The translations under genes were made by a program, and so were the position numbers. A stretch of DNA of 64,000 nt from Pseudomonas putida. Its GTDB lineage: Bacteria; Pseudomonadota; Gammaproteobacteria; Pseudomonadales; Pseudomonadaceae. Location of the stretch: NCBI RefSeq assembly GCF_028682455.1, contig NZ_JANHLD010000001.1, positions 1,900,001-1,964,000 of the forward strand. The letters are read 5' to 3'. The notes below the pieces were generated by a model. The model saw only the letters and a list, made by a program, of their open reading frames with translations, was not told where the DNA came from and did not search any database. How positions within the stretch are numbered: position 1 is the stretch's first letter; every line of letters begins with the position of its first letter. Positions 36,301 to 44,853 of this stretch are shown piece after piece.

Positions 36301-36614
36301 ACGTATTGTTGCCCTACCCGCAGGCCAAGCGCATCCTGGATCGCCTCAAGCGCCTGGCGCTGGGGCGAGAACGGCCGGATGACAGTGCCTGCGCGCGCTT
36401 CGACAAGGCGACAAAAAGCGGTGAGGACATGCGCCACGCCCAGAAGCTGCTGGCCGCCGCGGTGGCCTCCGTCGCCGGCAAGCATGAGGAACGAGCCGTT
36501 GCCAGCCTCTTCACACCTGGCGGCACGCACGCCATGAAGGGCGAGTTCGCTGGTAGTGACGACTTCGAGGTGGTGGCATTTCTGGTGGTGCTGCCCGAGC
36601 ATGAAGCGGCATGA
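33381..36614 (+). CDS. SNF2-like SF2 helicase of the RM locus
   Basis: 1077 residues. Residues 1-60 (NRLDCVTPSFSLYAFAEIRE, VQLIVPPDNEALELLG) resemble the degenerate phospholipase-D-like lobe often found at the start of this helicase group. Motif I IIADSVGLGKTFEALAII is near 260, motif II VVIDESHNFRN near 347, LMLSATPVNNR near 388, and the C-terminal lobe FGRIDRIGSPNQRIQLVNF near 810. This is the ATP-dependent translocase type seen with DUF4391 proteins in defence loci. The PLD-like lobe lacks an obvious HKD pair, so nuclease activity is doubtful. Confidence 0.85.
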   Translation: MKLIQNTGTQRVIDLMRPNLKHGNRLDCVTPSFSLYAFAEIREALSALDRVQLIVPPDNEALELLGTEGDRAARNRLQARWLANQCAKWISEKVALRRASRSVPQGAAVLRSPDGTPAQVVLGSFAFNTSGLGLTPGNPLNLIQASETAEEAAQLAQWFDHQWAALQTAASTDPEGQEEEHESVLEALRALGEHRDPFTIYTLMLHRLFQDSGDEMDEERIVKSATGIRNTVVWKKLFKFQRDGVVGAIDKLNRFGGCIIADSVGLGKTFEALAIIKYHELRNDRVLVLAPKRLRDNWTLYKANDKRNILAADRFNYDVLNHTDLSRDGGLSGDIDLSHVNWGNYDLVVIDESHNFRNKATHKGKESRYDRLMRRIIREGVKTRVLMLSATPVNNRLADLRNQIAFVTEGDDTALMEHGIASIEATTRKAQAQFNRWLALDDAEKTPTQLVEMLGFDYFTLLDHLTIARSRRHVEKYYGTSETGRFPDRLPPINIKADVDLAGEFRAIRDINQEIRRLTLASYAPLRYVLPHKQAAYDAKYSTQVRGGESFFRQADREESLIHLLRVNVLKRMESCVSSFTLTVQRQLKDVENTLARIESHAEALEEIDIADVDIDDPAFETLLVGRKVKVLLGDVDLIRWKQDLLEDRNRLATLLAAARQVDAARDAKLAALRDMIARKCLEPINTHDGKANRKIIVFTAFSDTAHYLYAQLAPWARDTLGMHAAVVTGSAGIQVTLPGLRKSMGDVLSAFAPRAKERPQDMAGEGEIDLLIATDCISEGQNLQDCDWLINYDIHWNPVRIIQRFGRIDRIGSPNQRIQLVNFWPNMELEEYINLEQRVSGRMVLLDVSATGEENLIEQQSGNAMNDLEYRRKQLLKLQDTVIDMEDLSTGVAITDLTLTDFRIDLAQFLKSHPGKLDTQPLGAFAVTTTLDADIPPGVIFCLQACGPTAKSAASSDYPLAPHYLVHVGDDGHVLLPYPQAKRILDRLKRLALGRERPDDSACARFDKATKSGEDMRHAQKLLAAAVASVAGKHEERAVASLFTPGGTHAMKGEFAGSDDFEVVAFLVVLPEHEAA

Positions 36615-37426
36615 CAATGGCAACATCACGCGCGCTTCTTGATGCTTTACAACTGCCCGACAGCGCACGGGTAGACCAGCGGGTTCCCAAGAAGCTGTTG
36701 CTGGAGAACGGTGCGCCCACGGCATCCGACAAGCGCCTGATCACGGACGCCATTGAAGAAATCCAGTGGCTTGCCGCACTCAAGCCCAACACCATTGGCG
36801 TACCCAGCTACCGGGACGCGCAGCGTGAATACCTGGAAATCGCCGTGCTGGGCGTGACCCTGCGTGGTGCTGTCAAGCCCGCCAGTCTCGCTCGCCTTGC
36901 CGAACTGGTGCATCGGGCCGTGCCGTATCCCGTGTTACTGCTGATGGAAGGCCCGGCACTGACCCTCTCGCTGGCGCACAAGCGCTGGGCGCAGAACGAA
37001 GCGGGCAAGGTCGTGCTCGACGGCGACCCAGCATCTGCTTCGCTGTCCCACATCACCGAAGATGTCGTCCAAGATGCGGAGGCGGTGGATCGCTCAATAG
37101 CCCCCCAAATCGAGCGCGCCTTCGTGCAGTCCCTGTCGATAGCGCGCCAGCCCCAGACCACGCTGCATGCCCTTTATCAGGGTTGGATGGAGCGCGTGTG
37201 TGCCTTGCAGGCGGCACGGCTGACGGGTACCTACCAGGCTGACACAACCCCGGAACAAGCGGCTGCCCGCTGGCAGGCGCTGGCTGATTGTGCGCGGCTG
37301 GAGAACGAGATCGACCGCCTGCGAGCGCAAGCCGCCAAGGAAAAACAACTGGCGCGCCAGGTGGAACTGAACCTGACGCTCAAGCGCGTGCAGGCCGAAC
37401 TGGCCGCCGCGCGCCGACAACTTTGA
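36611..37426 (+). CDS. DUF4391 domain protein
   Basis: 271 residues; the start overlaps the helicase stop (ATGA), so expression is coupled. PKKLLLENGAPTASDKRLI, PVLLLMEGPALTLSLAHKRW and the C-terminal coiled-coil stretch (LENEIDRLRAQAAKEKQLAR) are typical of DUF4391, a companion of helicases and type III methylases in defence islands. Its biochemical job is unknown. The helical tail suggests it bridges the helicase to the methylase complex. Confidence 0.8.
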   Translation: MTMATSRALLDALQLPDSARVDQRVPKKLLLENGAPTASDKRLITDAIEEIQWLAALKPNTIGVPSYRDAQREYLEIAVLGVTLRGAVKPASLARLAELVHRAVPYPVLLLMEGPALTLSLAHKRWAQNEAGKVVLDGDPASASLSHITEDVVQDAEAVDRSIAPQIERAFVQSLSIARQPQTTLHALYQGWMERVCALQAARLTGTYQADTTPEQAAARWQALADCARLENEIDRLRAQAAKEKQLARQVELNLTLKRVQAELAAARRQL

Positions 37427-37467
37427 ATCATTGAGCTTTAAAGCTTGAACGACTGATGGAGAACAAT

Positions 37468-39393
37468 ATGAACAAACTCACGGCAGCCAGCCCCGAGGCC
37501 CAGTCCGCCGATCTGGTGGCGGGCAACATCGACCAGCTCAAGGCCCTGTTCCCGGACCTCATTACTGAAGGCCCGAACGGCAAGGCGGTGAACGTGGATG
37601 TGCTCAAGGCGCTGGTGGGTGACCAGACCGTCACCGATGCCGATGAGAAATACGGCCTCAACTGGCATGGCAAGCGCCGCGCTCGGCAATTGGCGCTGAC
37701 ACCGAGTACCGGCACGTTGCGGCCCTGCAGGGACGAGAGCGTGGATTGGGACACCACCCAGAACCTGATGATCGAGGGCGACAATCTCGAAGTGCTCAAG
37801 CTGCTGCAGAAAAGCTATGCCGGCAAGGTCAAGCTGATCTATATCGACCCGCCGTACAACACCGGCAAGGACTTTGTGTACCCGGACAACTTCCAGGACA
37901 ACATCAAGAACTATCTGGAACTGACCGGGCAGGTGGAAGGCGGACAGAAGATCAGCAGCAATACCGAAGCCAGCGGGCGGTTTCACACCGACTGGCTGAA
38001 TATGATGTATCCGCGATTGAAGCTCGCAAGGAATCTGCTGCGTGATGACGGCGCGCTATTTTTGACACTGGATGATACTGAAGTCGCAAATATGCGCCGC
38101 ATCGGTGATGAGGTATTTGGAGAGGAGAACTTCTTAGCCAATGTTGTCTGGCAGAAGAAGTATGCGGTTGCTAATGATGATCCGGGCATCGGAGTAATGC
38201 ATGACCATGTATTGGTCTATCGTAAATCAGATGCGTTCATTCGCGGCCTGCTGCCGCGCACGGACGAGCAGAATGCCCGCTATTCGAATCCCGATAATGA
38301 CGCCCGTGGCGAATGGGCATCCGATAATTACGTTAGCAATAAATCAAAAGATGAAAGGCCAACGCTTTGGTACGCAATCCGGCATCCACTTACTGGCGAT
38401 GAGGTGTGGCCTGAAGAGCACGCGGTCTGGCGATACTCTCAGGAGAAGCACCTGGAAATCGAGCGCGAGGGCCGGCTTTACTGGGGACCAAATCAGTCTT
38501 ACCGAAAGCCACGCCTAAAGCGATATCTAAAGGAAGTGCAGCAAGGAATCGTGCCTCCAACATGGTGGACCTTTGAGGATTGTGGCCATAACGATGAAGC
38601 CCAAAAGGAGACGTCTGCATTGCTCGGCCAAAAGGTTTTCTCCACGCCAAAGCCACTGCGCTTAATACAGAGAATGCTGACGATAGCAGCACCGAAAGAT
38701 GCGATTGTTTTGGATTTCTTTGCAGGATCGGGGGCCACCGCTCACGCAGTATTAAAGGCAAACGCTGAGGATCAGGGTCATCGGAGGTACATAGTCGTCC
38801 AGTTGCCAGAGCCACTATCTGCAGATAATAACGATCAGAAAAGCGCCGCTCTGTTTTGTGATCAACTCGGTAAGCCGCGCACGATCGCCGAGCTCACCAA
38901 AGAGCGCCTGCGCCGCGCCGCAGCCAAGGTCAAAGCCGACAACCCGCTGTTTTCCGGCGATACCGGCTTCCGCGTCTTCAAGCTCGACCATTCCAACATC
39001 CGCGCCTGGAACCCCAACCCGGCGGATCTGGAAGCCTCGTTGTTCGACCACCAGGAGCATTTACTCGAAGGCCGCTCTGAGGCGGACGTGCTTTACGAAC
39101 TGCTGCTCAAGCTAGGCCTCGACCTGTGCGTGCCCATCGAGCAGCGCACCATCGCGGGCCGTGAGGTGCATTCCGTGGGTGGCGGTGTCTTGATGACCTG
39201 TCTTGCCGAGCAGATTACCCGCGAGCAGGTGGAGCCGCTGGCCCAAGGCATTATCGACTGGCACAAGGAACTGGCGCCCGCCGGTGACACGACCTGCGTG
39301 TTCCGCGACAGCGCCTTTGAAAACGATGTCGCCAAGACCAACCTCGCCGCCATTCTGGAGCAGCACGGCATCCAGAACGTGCGCAGTCTATGA
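37468..39393 (+). CDS. mod: Type III restriction-modification methyltransferase (Mod)
   Basis: 641 residues from ATG 37468, which has GGAG six bases upstream (an ATG at 37456 lacks one). Motif IV KLIYIDPPYNTG is near residue 124 and motif I LDFFAGSGATAHAV near 413, so the order is that of the beta class of adenine-N6 methylases used by type III systems. The region between them is the target-recognition part. From about 38000 to 38840 the DNA is clearly more AT-rich and uses rarer codons than the flanks, as if the recognition part had been exchanged. The start lies 41 bases after the DUF4391 gene. Confidence 0.9.
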   Translation: MNKLTAASPEAQSADLVAGNIDQLKALFPDLITEGPNGKAVNVDVLKALVGDQTVTDADEKYGLNWHGKRRARQLALTPSTGTLRPCRDESVDWDTTQNLMIEGDNLEVLKLLQKSYAGKVKLIYIDPPYNTGKDFVYPDNFQDNIKNYLELTGQVEGGQKISSNTEASGRFHTDWLNMMYPRLKLARNLLRDDGALFLTLDDTEVANMRRIGDEVFGEENFLANVVWQKKYAVANDDPGIGVMHDHVLVYRKSDAFIRGLLPRTDEQNARYSNPDNDARGEWASDNYVSNKSKDERPTLWYAIRHPLTGDEVWPEEHAVWRYSQEKHLEIEREGRLYWGPNQSYRKPRLKRYLKEVQQGIVPPTWWTFEDCGHNDEAQKETSALLGQKVFSTPKPLRLIQRMLTIAAPKDAIVLDFFAGSGATAHAVLKANAEDQGHRRYIVVQLPEPLSADNNDQKSAALFCDQLGKPRTIAELTKERLRRAAAKVKADNPLFSGDTGFRVFKLDHSNIRAWNPNPADLEASLFDHQEHLLEGRSEADVLYELLLKLGLDLCVPIEQRTIAGREVHSVGGGVLMTCLAEQITREQVEPLAQGIIDWHKELAPAGDTTCVFRDSAFENDVAKTNLAAILEQHGIQNVRSL

Positions 39394-39403
39394 GGGGGGC
39401 GCT

Positions 39404-42400
39404 ATGAAACTTCACTTCGAGCCCAACCTCGACTACCAGATGCAGGCCATTGAGGCCGTGTGCGACCTGTTCCGTGGCCAGGAGGTGTGCCGCACCGAGT
39501 TCACGGTGACGATGAAGGCGCCGATGCCGGTGGGGTCGGATCTGTTTCCCGGGACCCAGCCTGAGCAAATGACGCTGGGCATGGCCGAGTCGGATCTGGG
39601 TGTCGGTAACCGACTGACGCTGCTGGACGATGAGCTGCACAAGAATCTAGCGGACATTCAATTGCGGGGTGGTCTGCCCCCATCCGGCGCGCTGGCGTCC
39701 GGCGACTTCACGGTGGAAATGGAGACCGGCACCGGTAAGACCTATGTATACCTGCGCTCGATCTTCGAGCTGAACAAGCGCTACGGTTTCAGCAAGTTCG
39801 TGATCGTGGTGCCCTCGGTGGCGATCAAGGAAGGCGTCTACAAGACCCTGCAAATCACCGAGGAACACTTCAAGGGGCTCTACGCGGGCGTGCCCTTCGA
39901 TTACTTCCTGTACGACTCGGGCAAGCCCGGGCCGGTGCGCAATTTCGCCACTAGTTCCAACATCCAGATCATGGTGGTGACGGTGGGCGCCATCAACAAG
40001 AAGGATGTGAACAACCTCTACAAAGAGACCGAGAAGACGGGCGGCGAGAAGCCCATCGACCTGATCAAGGCCACCCGGCCGATCATCATCGTGGATGAAC
40101 CGCAAAGTGTGGACGGCGGCCTTGAAGGACGCGGCAAGGAAGCGCTGGATGCCATGAACCCGCTCTGCACGCTGCGCTATTCCGCTACCCATGTGGACAA
40201 GCACCACATGGTGTTCCGCCTGGATGCCGTGGATGCTTATGAGCGCAAGCTGGTCAAGCAGATCGAGGTGGCGTCGGCCACGGTGGAGGATGCGCACAAC
40301 AAGCCTTTCGTGCGCCTGGTGAAGGTGGAAAACAAGCGCGGCCGCATCAGCGCCAAGGTCGAGCTGGATAAACAGACCGCCACTGGCGTGCAAAGGACTG
40401 AGGTGACGGTCAGCGATGGCGACGACCTTCAGCAGAGCGCCGATGGCCGTGCGATCTACGCCGATTTTCGGGTGGGCGAGATCAATACGGCCAAGGGCGA
40501 AGCGTTCATGGAGCTGCGCTGCCCCGGCGGCGAAGTGTTTTTGCAGCCGGGTCAGGCCCACGGTGATGTGGATGCGCTGGCCGTGCAACGCGAGATGATC
40601 CGCCGCACGATCAAGGAGCATCTGGACAAGGAAAAGCACCTGCGTCCATTGGGGATCAAGGTGTTGAGCCTGTTCTTCATCGACGCGGTGGACAAGTACC
40701 GTCAGTACGATGCGGACGGCCAGCCGGTCAAGGGCGTGTATGCGCAGATGTTCGAGGAAGAATATCGCCGTGCCGCCAAGTTGCCGGCCTACCAGAGTTT
40801 GTTTGCCGAGATCGACCTGGAGTCCGCCGCCGAAGAAGTGCACAACGGCTATTTCTCCATCGACAAGAAGGGCGGCTGGCTTGATACCGCCGAGAACAAT
40901 GCGGGTAACCGGGAGAATGCCGAACGCGCCTACAACCTGATCATGAAAGAGAAGGAGAAGCTGCTGTCCTTCAGCACGCCGCTGAAGTTCATCTTCTCCC
41001 ACTCCGCCCTCAAGGAAGGCTGGGACAACCCCAACGTGTTCCAGATTTGCACCTTGCGCGACATCCAGACCGAGCGCGAGCGCCGCCAGACCATTGGTCG
41101 CGGCCTGCGCCTGTGCGTCAACCAGGATGGCGAGCGGGTACGCGGCTTCGAGGTCAACACCTTGACCGTGGTGGCCACGGAAAACTACGAACAGTTTGCC
41201 GAGAACCTGCAGAAGGAAATCGAGAAAGACACGGGCATACGCTTCGGCATCGTGGAGCAACACCAGTTTGCCGCCATTGCCGTGACCGGTGCTGACGGGC
41301 ATGCCACGCCGCTGGGTATCGAGCAATCGAAGGCGCTGTGGGAACACCTGAAGGCCGCCGGCCATATCGATGCCAAGGGCAAGGTGCAAGATTCACTGAA
41401 AACGGCGCTGAAGAACGGCACCTTGGCACTTCCTGCCGAATTTGAGGCACAGAAAGGCCAGATCGCCGAGGTGCTGCGCAAGGTATCGGGCCGTTTGGAC
41501 ATCAAGAATGCCGACGAACGCAGACAGGTTCCGCTGCGCAAGGGTAACGATGGCAAGGCCATTTACCTGAGCGACGAGTTCAAGGCGCTATGGGATCGCA
41601 TCAAGCACCAGACCACTTACCGCGTGCAGTTTGACAACGCCAAGCTGGTGACTGACTGCATCGCTGCTTTGCAGAAAGCCCCGGTGATTGCCAAGGCCCG
41701 GCTGCAATGGCGCAAGGCCGACATCGCTATCGGCAAGGCGGGCGTCGCCGCGACGGAGAAGGCAGGCGCGGCGACCGTGGTGCTGGATGAGGCGGATATC
41801 GAGCTGCCGGACTTGTTGACCGACCTGCAAGATCGCACCCAGCTCACCCGTCGCACCATCGTCAGCATCCTGACGGGAAGCGGCCGCCTTCATGATTTCA
41901 AGCGCAACCCGCAGCAGTTCATCGAATTGACCGCCGAAACTATCAACCGCTGCAAGCGCCTGGCTCTGGTCGATGGCATCAAGTACCAGAAATTGGGCGA
42001 CCAGCATGTCTATGCGCAGGAGCTGTTCGAGAAGGAAGAACTCACCGGCTATCTCAAGAACATGCTGCAAGATACCCGCAAGTCGATCTACGAGCACGTG
42101 GTGTACGACTCGACCACTGAGCGGGACTTCGCCGATGGGCTGGAGAAAAACGACGCCATCAAGCTCTACGCCAAGCTGCCAGGCTGGTTCAAAGTGCCTA
42201 CACCGCTGGGCACCTACAACCCCGATTGGGCCGTATTGGTGGAAGAGGACGGCAGCCAGCACCTGTACTTTGTGGTGGAAACCAAGAGCAGCCTGTTCAC
42301 CGATGACCTGCGCGACAAGGAAAGCGCCAAGATCGAATGCGGCAAGGCGCATTTCACTGCGCTGGGGGTTGGTGAGAACCCTGCCCGGTATGTGGTTGCG

Positions 42401-42442
42401 CGCTCGGTTGGTGATCTTTTGACCGAGGCGGCAAAGGGGTAG
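39404..42442 (+). CDS. res: Type III restriction endonuclease subunit (Res)
   Basis: 1012 residues from ATG 39404 with GAGGGGGG before it; the open frame runs upstream but overlaps mod. Walker A VEMETGTGKTYVYL near 106, the DEPQ box (VDEPQSVDGG) near 230, IGRGLRLCVN near 564, and a C-terminal PD-(D/E)xK nuclease (NPDWAVLVEEDG with FVVETKSS, residues ~942-965). Res translocates on ATP and cuts beyond paired unmethylated sites with Mod. It is full length with all catalytic motifs, so the system should be functional. Confidence 0.9.
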   Translation: MKLHFEPNLDYQMQAIEAVCDLFRGQEVCRTEFTVTMKAPMPVGSDLFPGTQPEQMTLGMAESDLGVGNRLTLLDDELHKNLADIQLRGGLPPSGALASGDFTVEMETGTGKTYVYLRSIFELNKRYGFSKFVIVVPSVAIKEGVYKTLQITEEHFKGLYAGVPFDYFLYDSGKPGPVRNFATSSNIQIMVVTVGAINKKDVNNLYKETEKTGGEKPIDLIKATRPIIIVDEPQSVDGGLEGRGKEALDAMNPLCTLRYSATHVDKHHMVFRLDAVDAYERKLVKQIEVASATVEDAHNKPFVRLVKVENKRGRISAKVELDKQTATGVQRTEVTVSDGDDLQQSADGRAIYADFRVGEINTAKGEAFMELRCPGGEVFLQPGQAHGDVDALAVQREMIRRTIKEHLDKEKHLRPLGIKVLSLFFIDAVDKYRQYDADGQPVKGVYAQMFEEEYRRAAKLPAYQSLFAEIDLESAAEEVHNGYFSIDKKGGWLDTAENNAGNRENAERAYNLIMKEKEKLLSFSTPLKFIFSHSALKEGWDNPNVFQICTLRDIQTERERRQTIGRGLRLCVNQDGERVRGFEVNTLTVVATENYEQFAENLQKEIEKDTGIRFGIVEQHQFAAIAVTGADGHATPLGIEQSKALWEHLKAAGHIDAKGKVQDSLKTALKNGTLALPAEFEAQKGQIAEVLRKVSGRLDIKNADERRQVPLRKGNDGKAIYLSDEFKALWDRIKHQTTYRVQFDNAKLVTDCIAALQKAPVIAKARLQWRKADIAIGKAGVAATEKAGAATVVLDEADIELPDLLTDLQDRTQLTRRTIVSILTGSGRLHDFKRNPQQFIELTAETINRCKRLALVDGIKYQKLGDQHVYAQELFEKEELTGYLKNMLQDTRKSIYEHVVYDSTTERDFADGLEKNDAIKLYAKLPGWFKVPTPLGTYNPDWAVLVEEDGSQHLYFVVETKSSLFTDDLRDKESAKIECGKAHFTALGVGENPARYVVARSVGDLLTEAAKG

Positions 42443-42446
42443 GTTC

Positions 42447-42462
42447 TGCCGTCGCGACGGCA
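42447..42462. promoter_or_regulatory. Perfect 16-bp palindrome upstream of the 14-gene operon
   Basis: TGCCGTCGCGACGGCA is its own reverse complement. It lies five bases after the res stop and 60 bases before the VWA start; AAGGAG precedes that ATG. It is an operator candidate. Termination is less likely because no loop or T-run is present. Confidence 0.5.
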
Positions 42463-42522
42463 CGATAAGTTTTCGTCATGCACACGAGCGGACACCGTAG
42501 CTTTGAATAAAGGAGTTTTTAT

Positions 42523-43257
42523 ATGAGCAATATCCCATTCGACCCGTCGAAATTCACGGCACCGAAAGCGAAGCCTCTACCAGTCGTGCTTCTTCTCGAT
42601 GTCAGCGGCAGCATGAGCGGAGAGAAAATCCGCAATGTGAATGATGCCGTTCGCGATATGTTGGATACGTTCAGCGACACCGAGAACGGTGAAACTGAAA
42701 TCCATGTTGCGATCATCACTTTCGGTTCTCAGGTAGCGCTGCATCAGCCGCTTGCCAGCGCCAGCGATATTCATTGGCAGGACCTTTCAGCTGGCGGCAT
42801 GACTCCGCTTGGCACGGCATTGCAAATGGCCAAAGCGATGATCGAAGACAAAGATGTCGTTCCTTCGCGTGCGTATCGTCCAACGGTCGTATTGGTCTCT
42901 GATGGCGGGCCTAATGATGCGTGGGAAAAACCTCTGAACGCGTTCATTAGCGACGGGCGCTCTGCAAAATGTGACCGTTTGGCAATGGCGATAGGCGCTG
43001 ATGCTGACGAGGCAGTGCTTGGGAAATTTATCGAAGGCACCTCTAATCGCCTCTTCTACGCAGAGAACGCCAAACAGCTACGTGACTTCTTCAAGTTTGT
43101 CACTATGTCGGTGACCATTCGGACGAAGTCACAGACGCCAAATAATGTGCCTGAAGCGAGCGCCATTGACATCCAGCCCGTCACAATCGAAGCACGCCAG
43201 GATAAACAGAACTCTGTGACACAAAGTTCTTCGACAGAAGATGGAGGGTATTGGTAA
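42523..43257 (+). CDS. VWA-domain protein (TerY-like), operon gene 1
   Basis: 244 residues. MIDAS metal site: DVSGSMSG at 26-33, the GGMTPLGTAL threonine near 91 and VSDGGPND near 127, all present, so metal binding is expected. This is the TerY type of VWA found in stress and defence operons, where it acts as a protein-binding adaptor. The C-terminal ~45 residues (from QTPNNVPEA) are polar and probably disordered. Its TAA overlaps the next ATG (TAATG). Confidence 0.85.
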   Translation: MSNIPFDPSKFTAPKAKPLPVVLLLDVSGSMSGEKIRNVNDAVRDMLDTFSDTENGETEIHVAIITFGSQVALHQPLASASDIHWQDLSAGGMTPLGTALQMAKAMIEDKDVVPSRAYRPTVVLVSDGGPNDAWEKPLNAFISDGRSAKCDRLAMAIGADADEAVLGKFIEGTSNRLFYAENAKQLRDFFKFVTMSVTIRTKSQTPNNVPEASAIDIQPVTIEARQDKQNSVTQSSSTEDGGYW

Positions 43258-43526
43258 TGGCACAAGCAATCGGCGATCCAGAAGAACTTGAGCGCTTCGC
43301 ATGTTCATTACAACAATTTATTGATTCGCTCAGCGATGCTGTAGGCAATCTTAACGGTGCCTTTGCTTCACTCGGAGACACCTGGCAAGACGAAAAGCGG
43401 GCGCGATTTGAGGAGGATTACAACGCGCTCGTTCAGCAGTTGCAGCACTTCAACGACAACGCGTCCGAGCAGGTTCCATATCTGGCAGCGCTCGCGTCGC
43501 GCCTGCGAGATTATTTGCAAAGCTAG
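43257..43526 (+). CDS. WXG100-like small helical protein, operon gene 2
   Basis: 89 residues, predicted as two helices with a turn at LGDTWQDEKRARFEEDY (residues 39-55). That turn resembles the WXG motif of ESAT-6/WXG100 proteins, here W-x-D. The length is right for the family, and the heptad-like hydrophobic spacing in both arms supports a helical hairpin dimer. Two genes of small size and an FtsK/EssC-like ATPase follow, the usual partners of WXG proteins in Firmicutes and Actinobacteria. The WXG assignment comes from pattern, not a search. Confidence 0.6.
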   Translation: MAQAIGDPEELERFACSLQQFIDSLSDAVGNLNGAFASLGDTWQDEKRARFEEDYNALVQQLQHFNDNASEQVPYLAALASRLRDYLQS

Positions 43527-43542
43527 AGGCAGCGAGATCGCA

Positions 43543-44853
43543 ATGGCACAAGTTTCAATTGGGCAAGTGGAGAATTTGGAAGACCTCGTGCGCGAGCTGC
43601 AGTCAGTGCGCGAGGCGCTAGAGGCCGCATGCCGCGAACAAATTGCTGTTGCGGAGCAGAAATGCGCAGAGGCTCGTGAAGAAGCGCAGAACAGCGCAAG
43701 CATGTTGGAAAGCTCCATCCAGCAGGAGCAAGCTGCAACGCAAAATGTTGACGGCGCTGAGCAAGCGCTCGATGGCAGTCAGAGCTCGCTTTCTTCCGCC
43801 GAGTCTGCGCTATCTGCTTGCCTTTCTCAGCCGCACGATGACGATGGACGTTGCCCGGACTGCTCCGGCGAGGACTCTGCCGTCGCCGAAGCAGAAGCCG
43901 CTGTTGAGCAGGCTCAGAGCATGCTGGAGCAAGCAAGAGCAGAGCTTGATGTGGCGACAGAAGATCGCATATCCATGGAGCAGCGCGTGGATCTTGCGAA
44001 GCAGGCGCAGGCGATGGCAGAGCATACCCTGGAGCAGACCCTACAAGCATGCAATGCGCACTTGGCAACTGTCGATCAGGCGATTGAAGCTGGCACTGCA
44101 CGCTTGATATCCGCGCAAGGAGCACTGGATGCTTATCTCGCGACAAACCCGTCCGCTGCGCAATTCCATGCTTGGTTGAAATGGGATCCAGCCAAAGATG
44201 GCCGTCCCGTGACGCCAGATATATTGCGAGACCGCATGAACCTATCGTCAGAGCAGAGACGATTGCTTCAGGAATATCTTTACGACCGTGATCCAGCGTA
44301 TCGCAAGCAGGTCGATAAATTTCGGAACCAATGGGTAGCCGCCAAGGGTGATGCAGAGCGAAACATCGTCGCACGTAAGGCACGGATACACCTGAGTGGT
44401 GAATTCGGGGAACAGATAGTTCGGCACGCACTTGCGCCACTTGGCGGCCGGATCGAGACGCAAGGGCGAACCTTTGTGGGCGACAACGGACGCTACACAA
44501 AAACAGATTTGATAGTCACCGACTTGCGGGTTCCGGTCATTCTGGGGCGTGGTGAGGGCATGGGGGCTCCGGTGGGCGGCTCGATGGCATTCGAAGTGAA
44601 ATGCGGCAAGGCGGAATACCTCTATTCCCAGAAAGATCACATGATTTTTCAGGCTGAAGGGCACAAGCAAGCAGATGCGCAATGCACTCTTTGCTCGCGA
44701 GATATCCACGATTTGCCAGAAGAAAAACAGAAAGAACTGCGCGACGCCTTGCGCGAAGCTGGCTCACCAATGGTGGGAATGTTGCCAAGGAAAAATGAAA
44801 TAGATCAGTCCTGTCTTGATTTCATCCGCCAAAACGAGGAGGAGCAACCATGA
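43543..44853 (+). CDS. Coiled-coil protein with C-terminal PD-(D/E)xK-like nuclease, operon gene 3
   Basis: 436 residues from ATG 43543. Residues ~8-190 are one long coiled coil broken by a cysteine pair (CPDCSGEDSAVAEAE near 105). Residues ~285-436 look like a restriction-fold nuclease: GEFGEQIVRHALAPLGGRI, TKTDLIVTDLRVP (Asp near 321) and SMAFEVKCGKAEYL (Glu-x-Lys near 352), with CTLCSRDIHD following. WXG-linked proteins of this layout can be secreted toxins or internal effectors. Because it stands in a defence operon, an intracellular nuclease is my preferred reading. The family name is unknown to me. Confidence 0.65.
   Translation: MAQVSIGQVENLEDLVRELQSVREALEAACREQIAVAEQKCAEAREEAQNSASMLESSIQQEQAATQNVDGAEQALDGSQSSLSSAESALSACLSQPHDDDGRCPDCSGEDSAVAEAEAAVEQAQSMLEQARAELDVATEDRISMEQRVDLAKQAQAMAEHTLEQTLQACNAHLATVDQAIEAGTARLISAQGALDAYLATNPSAAQFHAWLKWDPAKDGRPVTPDILRDRMNLSSEQRRLLQEYLYDRDPAYRKQVDKFRNQWVAAKGDAERNIVARKARIHLSGEFGEQIVRHALAPLGGRIETQGRTFVGDNGRYTKTDLIVTDLRVPVILGRGEGMGAPVGGSMAFEVKCGKAEYLYSQKDHMIFQAEGHKQADAQCTLCSRDIHDLPEEKQKELRDALREAGSPMVGMLPRKNEIDQSCLDFIRQNEEEQP

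Noticed and set aside
33891..36725. 944-codon minus-strand frame over the helicase
   Set aside because: Antisense shadow; the helicase motifs I-VI on the plus strand show which is real.
43523..44500. 325-codon minus-strand frame over the coiled-coil nuclease
   Set aside because: Arg/Pro/Ser-rich antisense product without a start site; the plus-strand gene is in the overlapping operon.
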